Assembly: GCA_036557185.1 (NCBI GenBank)
Contig: DATBHZ010000126.1
Location: 1 to 47,648 of the forward strand
Direction: 5' to 3'
Source of the DNA: DATBHZ01 sp036557185
GTDB lineage: Bacteria > Actinomycetota > Acidimicrobiia > IMCC26256 > JAENVU01
DNA: 47,648 bases
Shown here: piece by piece, positions 25,297-31,847 of the stretch
Numbering within the stretch: position 1 is the stretch's first letter
Layout of the letters: each line of letters opens with the position of its first letter
The notes under the pieces: generated by a model
What the model saw: only the letters and a program-made list of their open reading frames with translations
Databases searched by the model: none
Told to the model about the DNA's origin: nothing
Program-made: the position numbers and the translations under genes

Positions 25297-26241
25297 ATGC
25301 GCGGTGTCTCGCCCGAGCTCGAGCGTTGCGCGGCGTCCCTCGCTGCGGCGCTGCCCGGGCTCGTCGAGCGCGACGCGCCGCTCGGCGCGTTGACCACCTA
25401 CCGCGTCGGCGGACCCGCAGCGGTCCTCGTCCGCGTGCAGACCGCAGGGCAGCTCGAGGCCGTCGCCGAGGCGGTGCGCGCATGCCGGCCGCAGGTGCTG
25501 ATCGTCGGGCACGGCTCGAACCTGCTCGTGGCCGACGAGGGGTTCCGCGGCGTCGCCGTCCTCCTCGAGGACGAGTTCGAGGCGATCGACCTCGCCGATG
25601 CGGACGCGGGCACCGTCCGTGCGGGTGGGGCCGTTCCGCTGCCGGTCCTCGCGCGGCGCACCGCATCAGCCGGCCTCACCGGGTTGGAGTTCTTCGTCGG
25701 CATCCCTGGAAGCGTCGGCGGAGCCGTGCGCATGAACGCGGGTGGCCACGGGCGCGATACGAGGGAGGTGCTGCGCTCTGCGGAGGTCGTCGACCTGCTC
25801 GGCGACGGGACCGTCACCGCGCGGGATCCGGCCGCGCTCGCGCTCGGCTACCGGGAGTCGGCGATCGGCTCCGGGGAGGTCGTCGTCGCAGCGACGTTCG
25901 CCGTCGACCGCGACGACCCCGCTGCCTGCGAGGCCCGCGTCGCCGAGATCGTCCGGTGGCGTCGCGAGCACCAGCCAGGGGGCTCGAACGCCGGCTCGGT
26001 GTTCCGGAACCCCGACGGCGACGCTGCCGGCCGACTGGTGGAGGCGTGCGGGCTCAAGGGCCGGCGTCACGGCTGTGCAGTGGTGTCCGAGAAGCACGCG
26101 AACTTCATCCAGGCAGACGCCGGCGCGACGGCCGCCGACGTCGATGCGCTGATCCGCGAGGTGCAAGCGGTCGTTGCCGCGCGCACTGGTGTCGAGCTTG
26201 TGCCCGAGGTCCATCGTGTCGGCTTCGAGGACGTGTCGTGA
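25297..26241 (+). CDS. murB: UDP-N-acetylenolpyruvoylglucosamine reductase MurB
   Basis: A 314-residue FAD-dependent reductase that makes UDP-MurNAc from the enolpyruvyl precursor using NADPH. FAD-binding motifs: TTYRVGGPA, IVGHGSNLLVADEGF, GIPGSVGGAVRMNAGGHG. Substrate and catalytic region: LGYRESAIGSG, GSNAGSVFRNP and SEKHANFIQ. The YRES and GSVFRNP segments with a single KHANFI suggest the short (type IIb) class. ATG at 25297 is 1 nt after the murC stop; the frame extends upstream inside murC without meaning. GTGA overlap with ftsQ. Confidence 0.95.
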   Translation: MRGVSPELERCAASLAAALPGLVERDAPLGALTTYRVGGPAAVLVRVQTAGQLEAVAEAVRACRPQVLIVGHGSNLLVADEGFRGVAVLLEDEFEAIDLADADAGTVRAGGAVPLPVLARRTASAGLTGLEFFVGIPGSVGGAVRMNAGGHGRDTREVLRSAEVVDLLGDGTVTARDPAALALGYRESAIGSGEVVVAATFAVDRDDPAACEARVAEIVRWRREHQPGGSNAGSVFRNPDGDAAGRLVEACGLKGRRHGCAVVSEKHANFIQADAGATAADVDALIREVQAVVAARTGVELVPEVHRVGFEDVS

Positions 26242-27026
26242 CGAGCAGCGCTCCGACCCGCGCCATCGACCCGCGCATCCGTGAGCGCCGCACCGCAGTG
26301 TTGCGCGACCAAGGTCGCCGCCGCCTCCGTTGGTTGCTCGTGGCCGTCGCGGTGTGCTGCACCGCGGGGCTCATTTGGCTCGGAGTGGAGTCACCGCTGC
26401 TGTCGGTCCACTCGACCTCGGTGGAGGGCGCACGCCACGAGAGCACGGAGGCGGTGCTGCGCGCCGCAGCGATCAAACACGGGACCGCGCTCATGTTCCT
26501 CGACACTGCAGCGGTTGCCGCACGAGTCGAGCGGCTGCCCTGGGTGCTCACGGCGAGCGTGCACAAGTCGTGGCCGACCAAGGTCTCCATCACGGTCGTC
26601 GAGCGGACGCCCGTCGCATGGGCTGCCCGTCCGGGCGCCGCGCGGGCAACGGCCTACGCGATCGTCGATGCCACCGGCCGGGTGGTGGCGGACGTTCCGC
26701 GGGTTCCTCCGGGGCTCGTGCAGATCGGCGGCAGCGCGGGTACACCCGCTCCGGGGGCACGCATCGCCGGATCGCGGCTCGCGGGTGTTGTCGGCACCAT
26801 GCCGGCACTGCTGCGCGCGTTCAGCGCGCAGATCGTGAGCGGTCCACAGGGGGTGACGATTCGATTGCGCCCGACGGCGCCGAGCACCGAGATCCGTCTC
26901 GGCTCGCTCGACGCGACCCGCGACAAGCTCGCCGCGGCGTTCGCAGTGCTCGCGCGGCTGCGCGCGCTCCACCAGCACGTGCGCTACATCGACGTCGCGG
27001 TGCCGAGCGTGCCCGTGACGGCATGA
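26238..27026 (+). CDS. ftsQ: Cell division protein FtsQ
   Basis: A 262-residue bitopic membrane protein. A basic cytoplasmic tail (about 1-32), one membrane helix (about 33-50, WLLVAVAVCCTAGLIWLGV), then a POTRA domain (about 57-125: SVHSTSVEGARHESTEAVLR and LPWVLTASVHKSWPTKVSI) and the beta-rich FtsQ domain. FtsQ recruits FtsL/FtsB-type partners and FtsW/FtsI. GTG at 26238 overlaps murB by 4 nt. It is the last gene before the ftsZ leader, so ftsZ may be transcribed both by read-through and from its own promoter. Confidence 0.93.
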   Translation: MTSSAPTRAIDPRIRERRTAVLRDQGRRRLRWLLVAVAVCCTAGLIWLGVESPLLSVHSTSVEGARHESTEAVLRAAAIKHGTALMFLDTAAVAARVERLPWVLTASVHKSWPTKVSITVVERTPVAWAARPGAARATAYAIVDATGRVVADVPRVPPGLVQIGGSAGTPAPGARIAGSRLAGVVGTMPALLRAFSAQIVSGPQGVTIRLRPTAPSTEIRLGSLDATRDKLAAAFAVLARLRALHQHVRYIDVAVPSVPVTA

Positions 27027-27063
27027 CGCCGACGTTCCGGCCCCGATCGCGCACGCACCCCGA

Positions 27064-27093
27064 TTGAAGGGGATCAGAGCGCTGCACTAGAGT
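27064..27093 (+). promoter_or_regulatory. Candidate ftsZ promoter
   Basis: TTGAAG (27064-27069), an 18-nt spacer and TAGAGT (27088-27093). The start would be near 27100, leaving a leader of about 184 nt that opens with a large stem-loop. A perfect TTGACA at 27112-27117 lies inside that stem, but has only the poor TGAGGT downstream. Confidence 0.5.
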
Positions 27094-27103
27094 CTCCACC
27101 GCT

Positions 27104-27183
27104 ACGACAGGTTGACAGAACGCTCGACCTCGACCTGAGGTCGAGGGTTGGCGGGAGTGCAGCGTTCTGTTCCGTCCTGTTGT
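27104..27183 (+). promoter_or_regulatory. Nested stem-loop in the ftsZ leader
   Basis: Three co-axial inverted repeats: ACGACAGG/CCTGTTGT (27104-27111 with 27176-27183), ACAGAACGCT/AGCGTTCTGT (27115-27124 with 27161-27170) and CCTCGACC/GGTCGAGG (27128-27135 with 27139-27146). The innermost is also a 19-bp DNA palindrome (27128-27146). It starts within a few bases of the predicted transcription start. It could be an mRNA-stabilising or regulatory fold, or a protein-binding site. Further on, CTGCGATCGCAG (27184-27195) is a 12-bp palindrome and CCGGC/GCCGG (27227-27240) a small hairpin. Confidence 0.5.
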
Positions 27184-27283
27184 CTGCGATCGCAGCGTGG
27201 AAAGCTGTGCGCAGCGAGGCACGAGACCGGCACCAGCCGGCCTCATCCCACGGAGAGAAACCGGCGACGGAGAGAGTCAGGTC

Positions 27284-28363
27284 ATGTTCGGTGCCCCTCA
27301 GAACTACCTTGCGGTGATCAAGGTGGTCGGCGTCGGCGGCGGCGGCGGCAACGCGATCAACAGGATGATCGACGCCGGTCTCAAGGGCGTGGAGTTCATC
27401 GCTGTCAACACCGATGCACAGGCGTTGCTGATGAGCGATGCCGACGTGAAGCTCGATCTCGGCCGGGACCTGACACGCGGCCTGGGCGCGGGCTCCGACC
27501 CCGACGTCGGGCGTCAAGCAGCCGAGGACCACCGCGAGGAGATCGAAGAGGTGCTCAAGGGCGCCGACATGGTGTTCATCACGGCCGGCAAGGGTGGCGG
27601 CACCGGTACGGGCGGCGCGCCGATCATCGCCGAGCTGGCGAAGCAGGCCGGGGCGCTCACGATCGGCGTGGTGACGCGGCCGTTCAGCTTCGAGGGCAGG
27701 CGCCGGTCGGTGCAGGCCGAGAGCGGCATCCAGCGGCTCAAGGAGAAGGTCGACACGCTCATCATCATCCCGAACGACCGTCTGCTCCAGGTGTCGGACG
27801 ATCGCACGTCGATGCTGAATGCGTTCAAGATGGCCGACGAGGTGCTGCTCCAAGGTGTGCAGGGCATCACCGACCTGATCACCACGCCGGGTCTCATCAA
27901 CACCGACTTCGCCGACGTCAAGATGATCATGACGAACGCCGGCTCCGCGCTGATGGGCATCGGCTACGCATCCGGCGACGGGCGCGCGGTCGCTGCGGCC
28001 CGCGGCGCGATCTCGAGCCCGCTGCTCGAGGCGAGCATCGAGGGCGCCCGCGGCATCCTGCTCAACATCTCGGGGCCGTCCGACCTCGGCTTGTTCGAGG
28101 TCAACGAGGCGGCCGAGATCATCTCGCAGGCCGCGCACCCCGACGCGAACATCATCTTCGGCGCGGTCATCGATGACGCGCTCGGTGACGAGGTGCGCCT
28201 GACGGTCATCGCGGCGGGCTTCGACCGGTTCGAGGGAGAGCGCCGGATCGACACGCCACTCGGGCTCCGCGAGGAGGAGCGCGCGCTGGGCGGCGATTCC
28301 GAGCTGAACCTCGACGAGGAGGTCGGCGACGACGACTTCGACGTCCCCGAGTTCCTGCGCTGA
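27284..28363 (+). CDS. ftsZ: Cell division GTPase FtsZ
   Basis: A 359-residue tubulin-like GTPase that forms the Z-ring. GTP-binding features: GVGGGGGNAINRM near 16-28 and the tubulin signature GGGTGTG (104-110). The synergy loop has INTDFADVK with the catalytic aspartates. A short acidic linker leads to the C-terminal peptide DVPEFLR, which docks SepF-type anchors; with no FtsA in the cluster, SepF (29906) is the likely membrane anchor. ATG at 27284 is chosen because the family begins PQNYLAVIKVVGVGG; a GGAGAGAG lies about 8 nt upstream. The upstream part of the open frame is the structured leader. Confidence 0.98.
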   Translation: MFGAPQNYLAVIKVVGVGGGGGNAINRMIDAGLKGVEFIAVNTDAQALLMSDADVKLDLGRDLTRGLGAGSDPDVGRQAAEDHREEIEEVLKGADMVFITAGKGGGTGTGGAPIIAELAKQAGALTIGVVTRPFSFEGRRRSVQAESGIQRLKEKVDTLIIIPNDRLLQVSDDRTSMLNAFKMADEVLLQGVQGITDLITTPGLINTDFADVKMIMTNAGSALMGIGYASGDGRAVAAARGAISSPLLEASIEGARGILLNISGPSDLGLFEVNEAAEIISQAAHPDANIIFGAVIDDALGDEVRLTVIAAGFDRFEGERRIDTPLGLREEERALGGDSELNLDEEVGDDDFDVPEFLR

Positions 28364-29061
28364 TCCGGCGCGAGCTCGGCGGCGCGGTCGCTGTCTTCAC
28401 CGACCGCCACGGCGGCGGCTCCGAGCCCCCGTTCGACACGCTGAACCTCGCGACACACGTCGGTGACGTGGCCGCCCGTGTCGCCGACAACCGTGCGAGC
28501 GCCGTCGGTCTCGTCGGGTGCGCCGAGGGGGTCTGGCTCCATCACGTGCACGGCAGCGACGTCGCCGTGGTCGACGGTCCCGTGGCGGCGGGCACCTGCG
28601 CCGACGGGTCCGTCACAACTCGGCCGGGGCTCGCGCTCGCTGCGATGGGTGCCGATTGCGCCCCGATCGCGATCGCGAACGACACCGCCTGCGCTGCGGT
28701 GCACTCCGGCTGGCGCGGCCTCGCTGCAGGCGTGGTCCAGCACGCCGTCGATGCGGTTCGCGCGGCGGGCTCGGGCAGCGTGCACGCGGTCGTCGGCCCG
28801 TGCATCTGCGCGTCCTGCTACGAGTTCGGTGCCGACGATCTCCGCTCCGTCGCTGCTGCCGCCGGTCCGGAGGTGATCGGCAGCACGCGCGACGGTCGCG
28901 CCTCGCTCGATCTCGTAGCCGGGATCCTCGCCGCGTTGGAACGCGCGGGCGTCGGGCACATCGAGGCGCTCGGTGTGTGCACGATGGAGTCGCCCGACCA
29001 CTACTCCTTTCGCCGCGATGCGACGACCGGACGTCAGGCCGTGATCGTCGCCCGGCGATGA
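28360..29061 (+). CDS. pgeF: Peptidoglycan editing factor / multicopper polyphenol oxidase family (PgeF-like)
   Basis: About 233 residues of the YfiH/PgeF family, purine-nucleoside or peptidoglycan-precursor hydrolases with a Cys-His-His metal site. Metal and active-site motifs: HHVHGSDV, GADCAPIAI, AAVHSGWRG, GPCICASCYEFG. The conserved N-terminal segment AVFTDRHGGGSEPPF lies upstream of the first in-frame GTG (28468), so the gene must begin earlier. No ATG, GTG or TTG exists in frame. The best candidates are CTG at 28360, overlapping the ftsZ stop as CTGA, or ATC at 28363. I give the CTG coordinate. Such genes often follow ftsZ in actinobacteria. Confidence 0.85.
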   Translation: MIRRELGGAVAVFTDRHGGGSEPPFDTLNLATHVGDVAARVADNRASAVGLVGCAEGVWLHHVHGSDVAVVDGPVAAGTCADGSVTTRPGLALAAMGADCAPIAIANDTACAAVHSGWRGLAAGVVQHAVDAVRAAGSGSVHAVVGPCICASCYEFGADDLRSVAAAAGPEVIGSTRDGRASLDLVAGILAALERAGVGHIEALGVCTMESPDHYSFRRDATTGRQAVIVARR

Positions 29062-29074
29062 GCGAGCGTCAGAG

Positions 29075-29785
29075 GTGAGCGACGACGGAATTCCCGCGGC
29101 GCTCGCCCGCGTCCGCGAGCGCATCACCGACGCAGCGCGCCGCGCCGGGCGCGATCCGGCCGAGATCACGCTCGTCGGGGTCTCCAAGACGGTGCCGGCC
29201 GAACGCGTCGCGGAGGCGGTCGATGCGGGTCTCGGCGACCTCGGCGAGAACCGCGCGCAGGAGCTTCTCCCCAAGGCACGCGCGCTGGCGGGGCTGGAGC
29301 CGCGCTGGCACTTCGTCGGCACGCTGCAGCGCAACAAGATCGCCGCCCTCGCCCCGTGGGTCGACCTCTGGCACTCGATCGACCGCGCGGATCTCGTCCC
29401 GCCGCTCGCGCGTCACGCGCCGCGCTCCGCCGTGCTCGTGCAGGTGAACCTCGCCGGGAAGCCGGGGCAGAGCGGGTGTGCACCCGACGCGGCGAAGGGC
29501 CTCGTCGACGAATGCTCGGCAGCGGGTCTCGAGGTCCGCGGCCTCATGACCATCGCTCCGCAGGGCGGCGAGAAGATCGCCGGTTCGGGCGGCGAGAAGA
29601 TCGCCGGTTCGGGAGGGGAGCCGCGGCGATGGTTTGCCGCGCTCCGCGACCTTGCGACCACGCTCCGTCTCCCCGAGCTCTCGATGGGGATGACGGAGGA
29701 CTTCGAGGACGCGATCGCCGAAGGAGCGACGTTGGTCCGCGTGGGACGGGCGATCTTCGGGGAGCGGCCTCCCGACAGCCGGTGA
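29075..29785 (+). CDS. YggS family PLP homeostasis protein
   Basis: A 236-residue single-domain alanine-racemase-fold protein that binds pyridoxal phosphate through Lys38 (GVSKTVPAERV) and helps keep free PLP and amino-acid pools balanced. Other family features: DLGENRAQELLPKA, WHFVGTLQRNKI, HSIDR, GLMTIAP, LSMGMTEDFEDAIAEGATLVR (as LSMGMTEDF and DAIAEGATLVRVG) and RAIFGER. After GLMTIAPQ there is an extra in-frame tandem repeat (GGEKIAGS twice, about 163-180) in a surface loop. Between pgeF and sepF, its usual actinobacterial place. Start GTG at 29075. Confidence 0.92.
   Translation: MSDDGIPAALARVRERITDAARRAGRDPAEITLVGVSKTVPAERVAEAVDAGLGDLGENRAQELLPKARALAGLEPRWHFVGTLQRNKIAALAPWVDLWHSIDRADLVPPLARHAPRSAVLVQVNLAGKPGQSGCAPDAAKGLVDECSAAGLEVRGLMTIAPQGGEKIAGSGGEKIAGSGGEPRRWFAALRDLATTLRLPELSMGMTEDFEDAIAEGATLVRVGRAIFGERPPDSR
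29563..29610. repeat. 24-bp tandem repeat, two perfect copies, inside the yggS-type gene
   Basis: 29563-29586 and 29587-29610 are identical 24-mers, with a third decayed partial copy after them (29611-29619). Each copy encodes eight residues (GGEKIAGS), so copy-number change would keep the frame. It sits in the loop after the GLMTIAP strand. Confidence 0.9.
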
Positions 29786-29855
29786 CGGCCCGGTCGGAGG
29801 CCTCGCTCCGCCCGCGGGTTGTGGACGGCTCCACGATTGGAACGGGTCCCGGGGT

Positions 29856-29861
29856 TAGTCT
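29856..29861 (+). promoter_or_regulatory. Candidate -10 for sepF
   Basis: TAGTCT lies 44 nt before the sepF ATG in the 120-nt gap. TTGGAA (29837-29842) is only 13 nt upstream, too close for a normal -35. GTGGA/TCCAC (29821-29834) forms a small hairpin just before. The evidence is weak. Confidence 0.3.
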
Positions 29862-29905
29862 GAGCGTTCCAGGAGGAGCACGTCGGACAGGGCCGAGGAG
29901 AGGCT

Positions 29906-30523
29906 ATGCCGGGCATGTGGCAGAAGACGATGGTCTACCTCGGGCTCAAGGACGACGACGACGGCTATGAGTACGACTACGACGAGCTCGTGCTCGAGGA
30001 CGAGGAGTATGCCGACACGCATGCGGAGCCGCTCGAACGAACGGTCAGGCCCGAGCGGTACGAACGCCCTGAGCGGTATGTGCCCGAGCGGCACGCACGG
30101 TACGAGCCGCCGCGCCACGAGTCCGTGAGCCGCGTGGAGCGCGAGTCCGTGTCCGTCTCCCCGCAGCCGCGCATCCGGGCGCTTCCCGCAGACGAGGTCG
30201 CACCGCGCGAGAGCTCGACGCCCACCATCCGCGCGATGCCGGCGTCGTCCGCACGCGTGCACGTCGTCGAGCCGCACAGCTTCAACGATGCGCAGGAGGT
30301 CGGTGACCGCCTGAAGGCCGACCAGCCGGTGATCATCAACCTGCAGGGTCTCGGCCGTGATCTGCAGCGCCGCATGATCGACTTCTCGAGCGGCCTGACG
30401 TACGCCGTGGGGGGCACGATGTCACGAGTGGCCGACCAGGTCTTCCTCCTCACGCCGAGCAACGTCGAGGTCTCGCAGGAGGAGAAGGAGCGCCTGCAGG
30501 CCCGCGGTCTCTACCGCACCTAG
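29906..30523 (+). CDS. sepF: Cell division protein SepF
   Basis: A 205-residue FtsZ-binding membrane anchor. The N-terminal amphipathic segment (MWQKTMVYLGL) attaches to the membrane. A long charged linker (about 15-110) contains imperfect RPERY repeats. The conserved SepF core follows (about 110-195: VVEPHSFNDAQEVGDRLKAD, VIINLQGLGRDLQRRMIDF, GLTYAVGGTMSRV and VFLLTPSNVEV). It replaces FtsA in organisms lacking it, and no ftsA is seen here. ATG at 29906 is supported by GAGGAG 5 nt upstream; an ATG at 29915 is also possible. Confidence 0.95.
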   Translation: MPGMWQKTMVYLGLKDDDDGYEYDYDELVLEDEEYADTHAEPLERTVRPERYERPERYVPERHARYEPPRHESVSRVERESVSVSPQPRIRALPADEVAPRESSTPTIRAMPASSARVHVVEPHSFNDAQEVGDRLKADQPVIINLQGLGRDLQRRMIDFSSGLTYAVGGTMSRVADQVFLLTPSNVEVSQEEKERLQARGLYRT

Positions 30524-30536
30524 TCGCGCGACCACC

Positions 30537-30785
30537 GTGGGGATCCTGCGAGCGATCGTCCTCGTCTACATCATCGTCATGCTCGTTCGCATGGCGTTCA
30601 GCTGGATGCCGCCGGACACGCTCCGTGGTCGCTTGGCGCCGATCAACCGCCTGGTCCTCGACCTGACCGAGCCGGTGCTCGCGCCGATGCGCCGCATCAT
30701 CCCCCCGGCGGGGATGTTCGACCTCTCGTTCATGGTCGTGTTCTTCATCCTTGTCATCCTCTACAGCGCGTTGCCCGCGCACTGA
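30537..30785 (+). CDS. YggT family membrane protein
   Basis: An 82-residue protein with two membrane helices (about 2-22, ILRAIVLVYIIVMLVRMAF, and 60-80, FDLSFMVVFFILVILYSAL) separated by a loop rich in arginine and proline (MPPDTLRGRLAPINRLVLDL). It carries the YggT signature FSWMPPD and TEPVLAPMRRIIPP. The function is not settled; it commonly sits between sepF and divIVA. GTG at 30537 begins 13 nt after sepF. A promoter-like TAGCAT lies downstream for the next gene, so it may end the sepF transcript. Confidence 0.88.
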   Translation: MGILRAIVLVYIIVMLVRMAFSWMPPDTLRGRLAPINRLVLDLTEPVLAPMRRIIPPAGMFDLSFMVVFFILVILYSALPAH

Positions 30786-30844
30786 CCGGGTCCATCGCCC
30801 TGAGCACTTTGCACCAGCTCCCACGCCGGGTGGTCGTGCGTCGC

Positions 30845-30850
30845 TAGCAT
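30845..30850 (+). promoter_or_regulatory. Candidate -10 for a leaderless divIVA message
   Basis: TAGCAT ends exactly 7 nt before ATG at 30858. That is the spacing expected when transcription begins at the start codon. No Shine-Dalgarno is visible. Confidence 0.45.
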
Positions 30851-30857
30851 GACCGGC

Positions 30858-31847
30858 ATGGACGTGACGCCACGGGAACTGCGCGAGATCGACATCCGCG
30901 AGACGTTGCGCGGCTACCACCGTGAGGACGTCGAGGAGCTGCTCGAACGCTCAGCCGCCACGATCGAAGCCCTCCACGAGCGCGTCCGCCAGCTCAGCGA
31001 GCAGGTCAAGAGCGCCGAGGGCCAGACCGGTCAGAGCAAAGAGACCGAGGACATGCTCCACCGGACGCTGCTCCTGGCGCAGCGCGCCGCCGACGAAGCG
31101 ATTGCCGAGGCCCAGATCAAGGCCCGCCAGACGACCGAGGAAGCCGAGGCTCGAGCCTCGGCGACCGTGGTCGAGGCAGAGACCACGGCGCGCCGCCAAG
31201 CAGAGCTCGAGCGTCGCCGCCTCGAGAGCGAGATCCTCGATCTCGGCGCGCGCCGCGAGGCGCTGCTGGCGGACGTCGAGAGCCTCGAGACCTTCGAGCA
31301 GGACTACCGCGCGCGCCTGCGCCGATCCGTCGAGTCCGACCTCGAGCTCCTCGCAACGCAGGCACCGTCCGTACCTGCGCCGCGGCCGACCATCCACAAC
31401 GTCGACATCCCGGCGGTCCCCGAGGGCATCGCGCAGAAGTCGGCACCGCCGCCGGTCGCGCGCAAGAGCCCGGAGCGGCGCGAGAGCGAGCCCTCGGACG
31501 TGTCCGCCAAGGCGGATGCTCCGAAGCCGCAGCGCGCGCCGGAGCCCGTGATCGAGTCGGCGAAGGAGACCGAGCCGACTTGGGAGCCGCTCACGGCCTC
31601 GCCGTTGCCGGACGCCCCCGACCTTCCGAAGAAGCCGGTGCGCTCCGAGCCGCTGTCCGGGACGCGTGCACCGTTGTTCGACCAGGACCCGCCGACCCCC
31701 GACGCGCTCGACGACGATGCGTTCTTCGCGAGCCTGCGCGAAGCGGTGACCGACCAGACGCCGCTCGGACCGCGCGACGACGCCGACTACGAGGACGAGG
31801 ACGCATCGAAGAGCGGTGGCGGCCTGTTCCGCCGCCGCGGTCGCTAG
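30858..31847 (+). CDS. divIVA: DivIVA/Wag31-type polar scaffold protein
   Basis: A 329-residue coiled-coil protein. The DivIVA membrane-binding head is DVTPRELREIDIRETLRGY followed by REDVEELLE. A long coiled-coil (about 30-165) carries many Glu/Arg/Ala heptads. The second half is proline- and charge-rich, disordered, ending in GGGLFRRRGR. It would mark curved membrane at poles and septa and organise growth. ATG at 30849 is 3 codons upstream; 30858 fits a leaderless start. Its stop shares the palindrome CTAG with the ileS stop on the other strand. Confidence 0.9.
   Translation: MDVTPRELREIDIRETLRGYHREDVEELLERSAATIEALHERVRQLSEQVKSAEGQTGQSKETEDMLHRTLLLAQRAADEAIAEAQIKARQTTEEAEARASATVVEAETTARRQAELERRRLESEILDLGARREALLADVESLETFEQDYRARLRRSVESDLELLATQAPSVPAPRPTIHNVDIPAVPEGIAQKSAPPPVARKSPERRESEPSDVSAKADAPKPQRAPEPVIESAKETEPTWEPLTASPLPDAPDLPKKPVRSEPLSGTRAPLFDQDPPTPDALDDDAFFASLREAVTDQTPLGPRDDADYEDEDASKSGGGLFRRRGR

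Noticed and set aside
27112..27141. TTGACA with TGAGGT as the main ftsZ promoter
   Set aside because: The -10 match is poor and the site lies inside the stem-loop; the upstream TTGAAG/TAGAGT pair is better.
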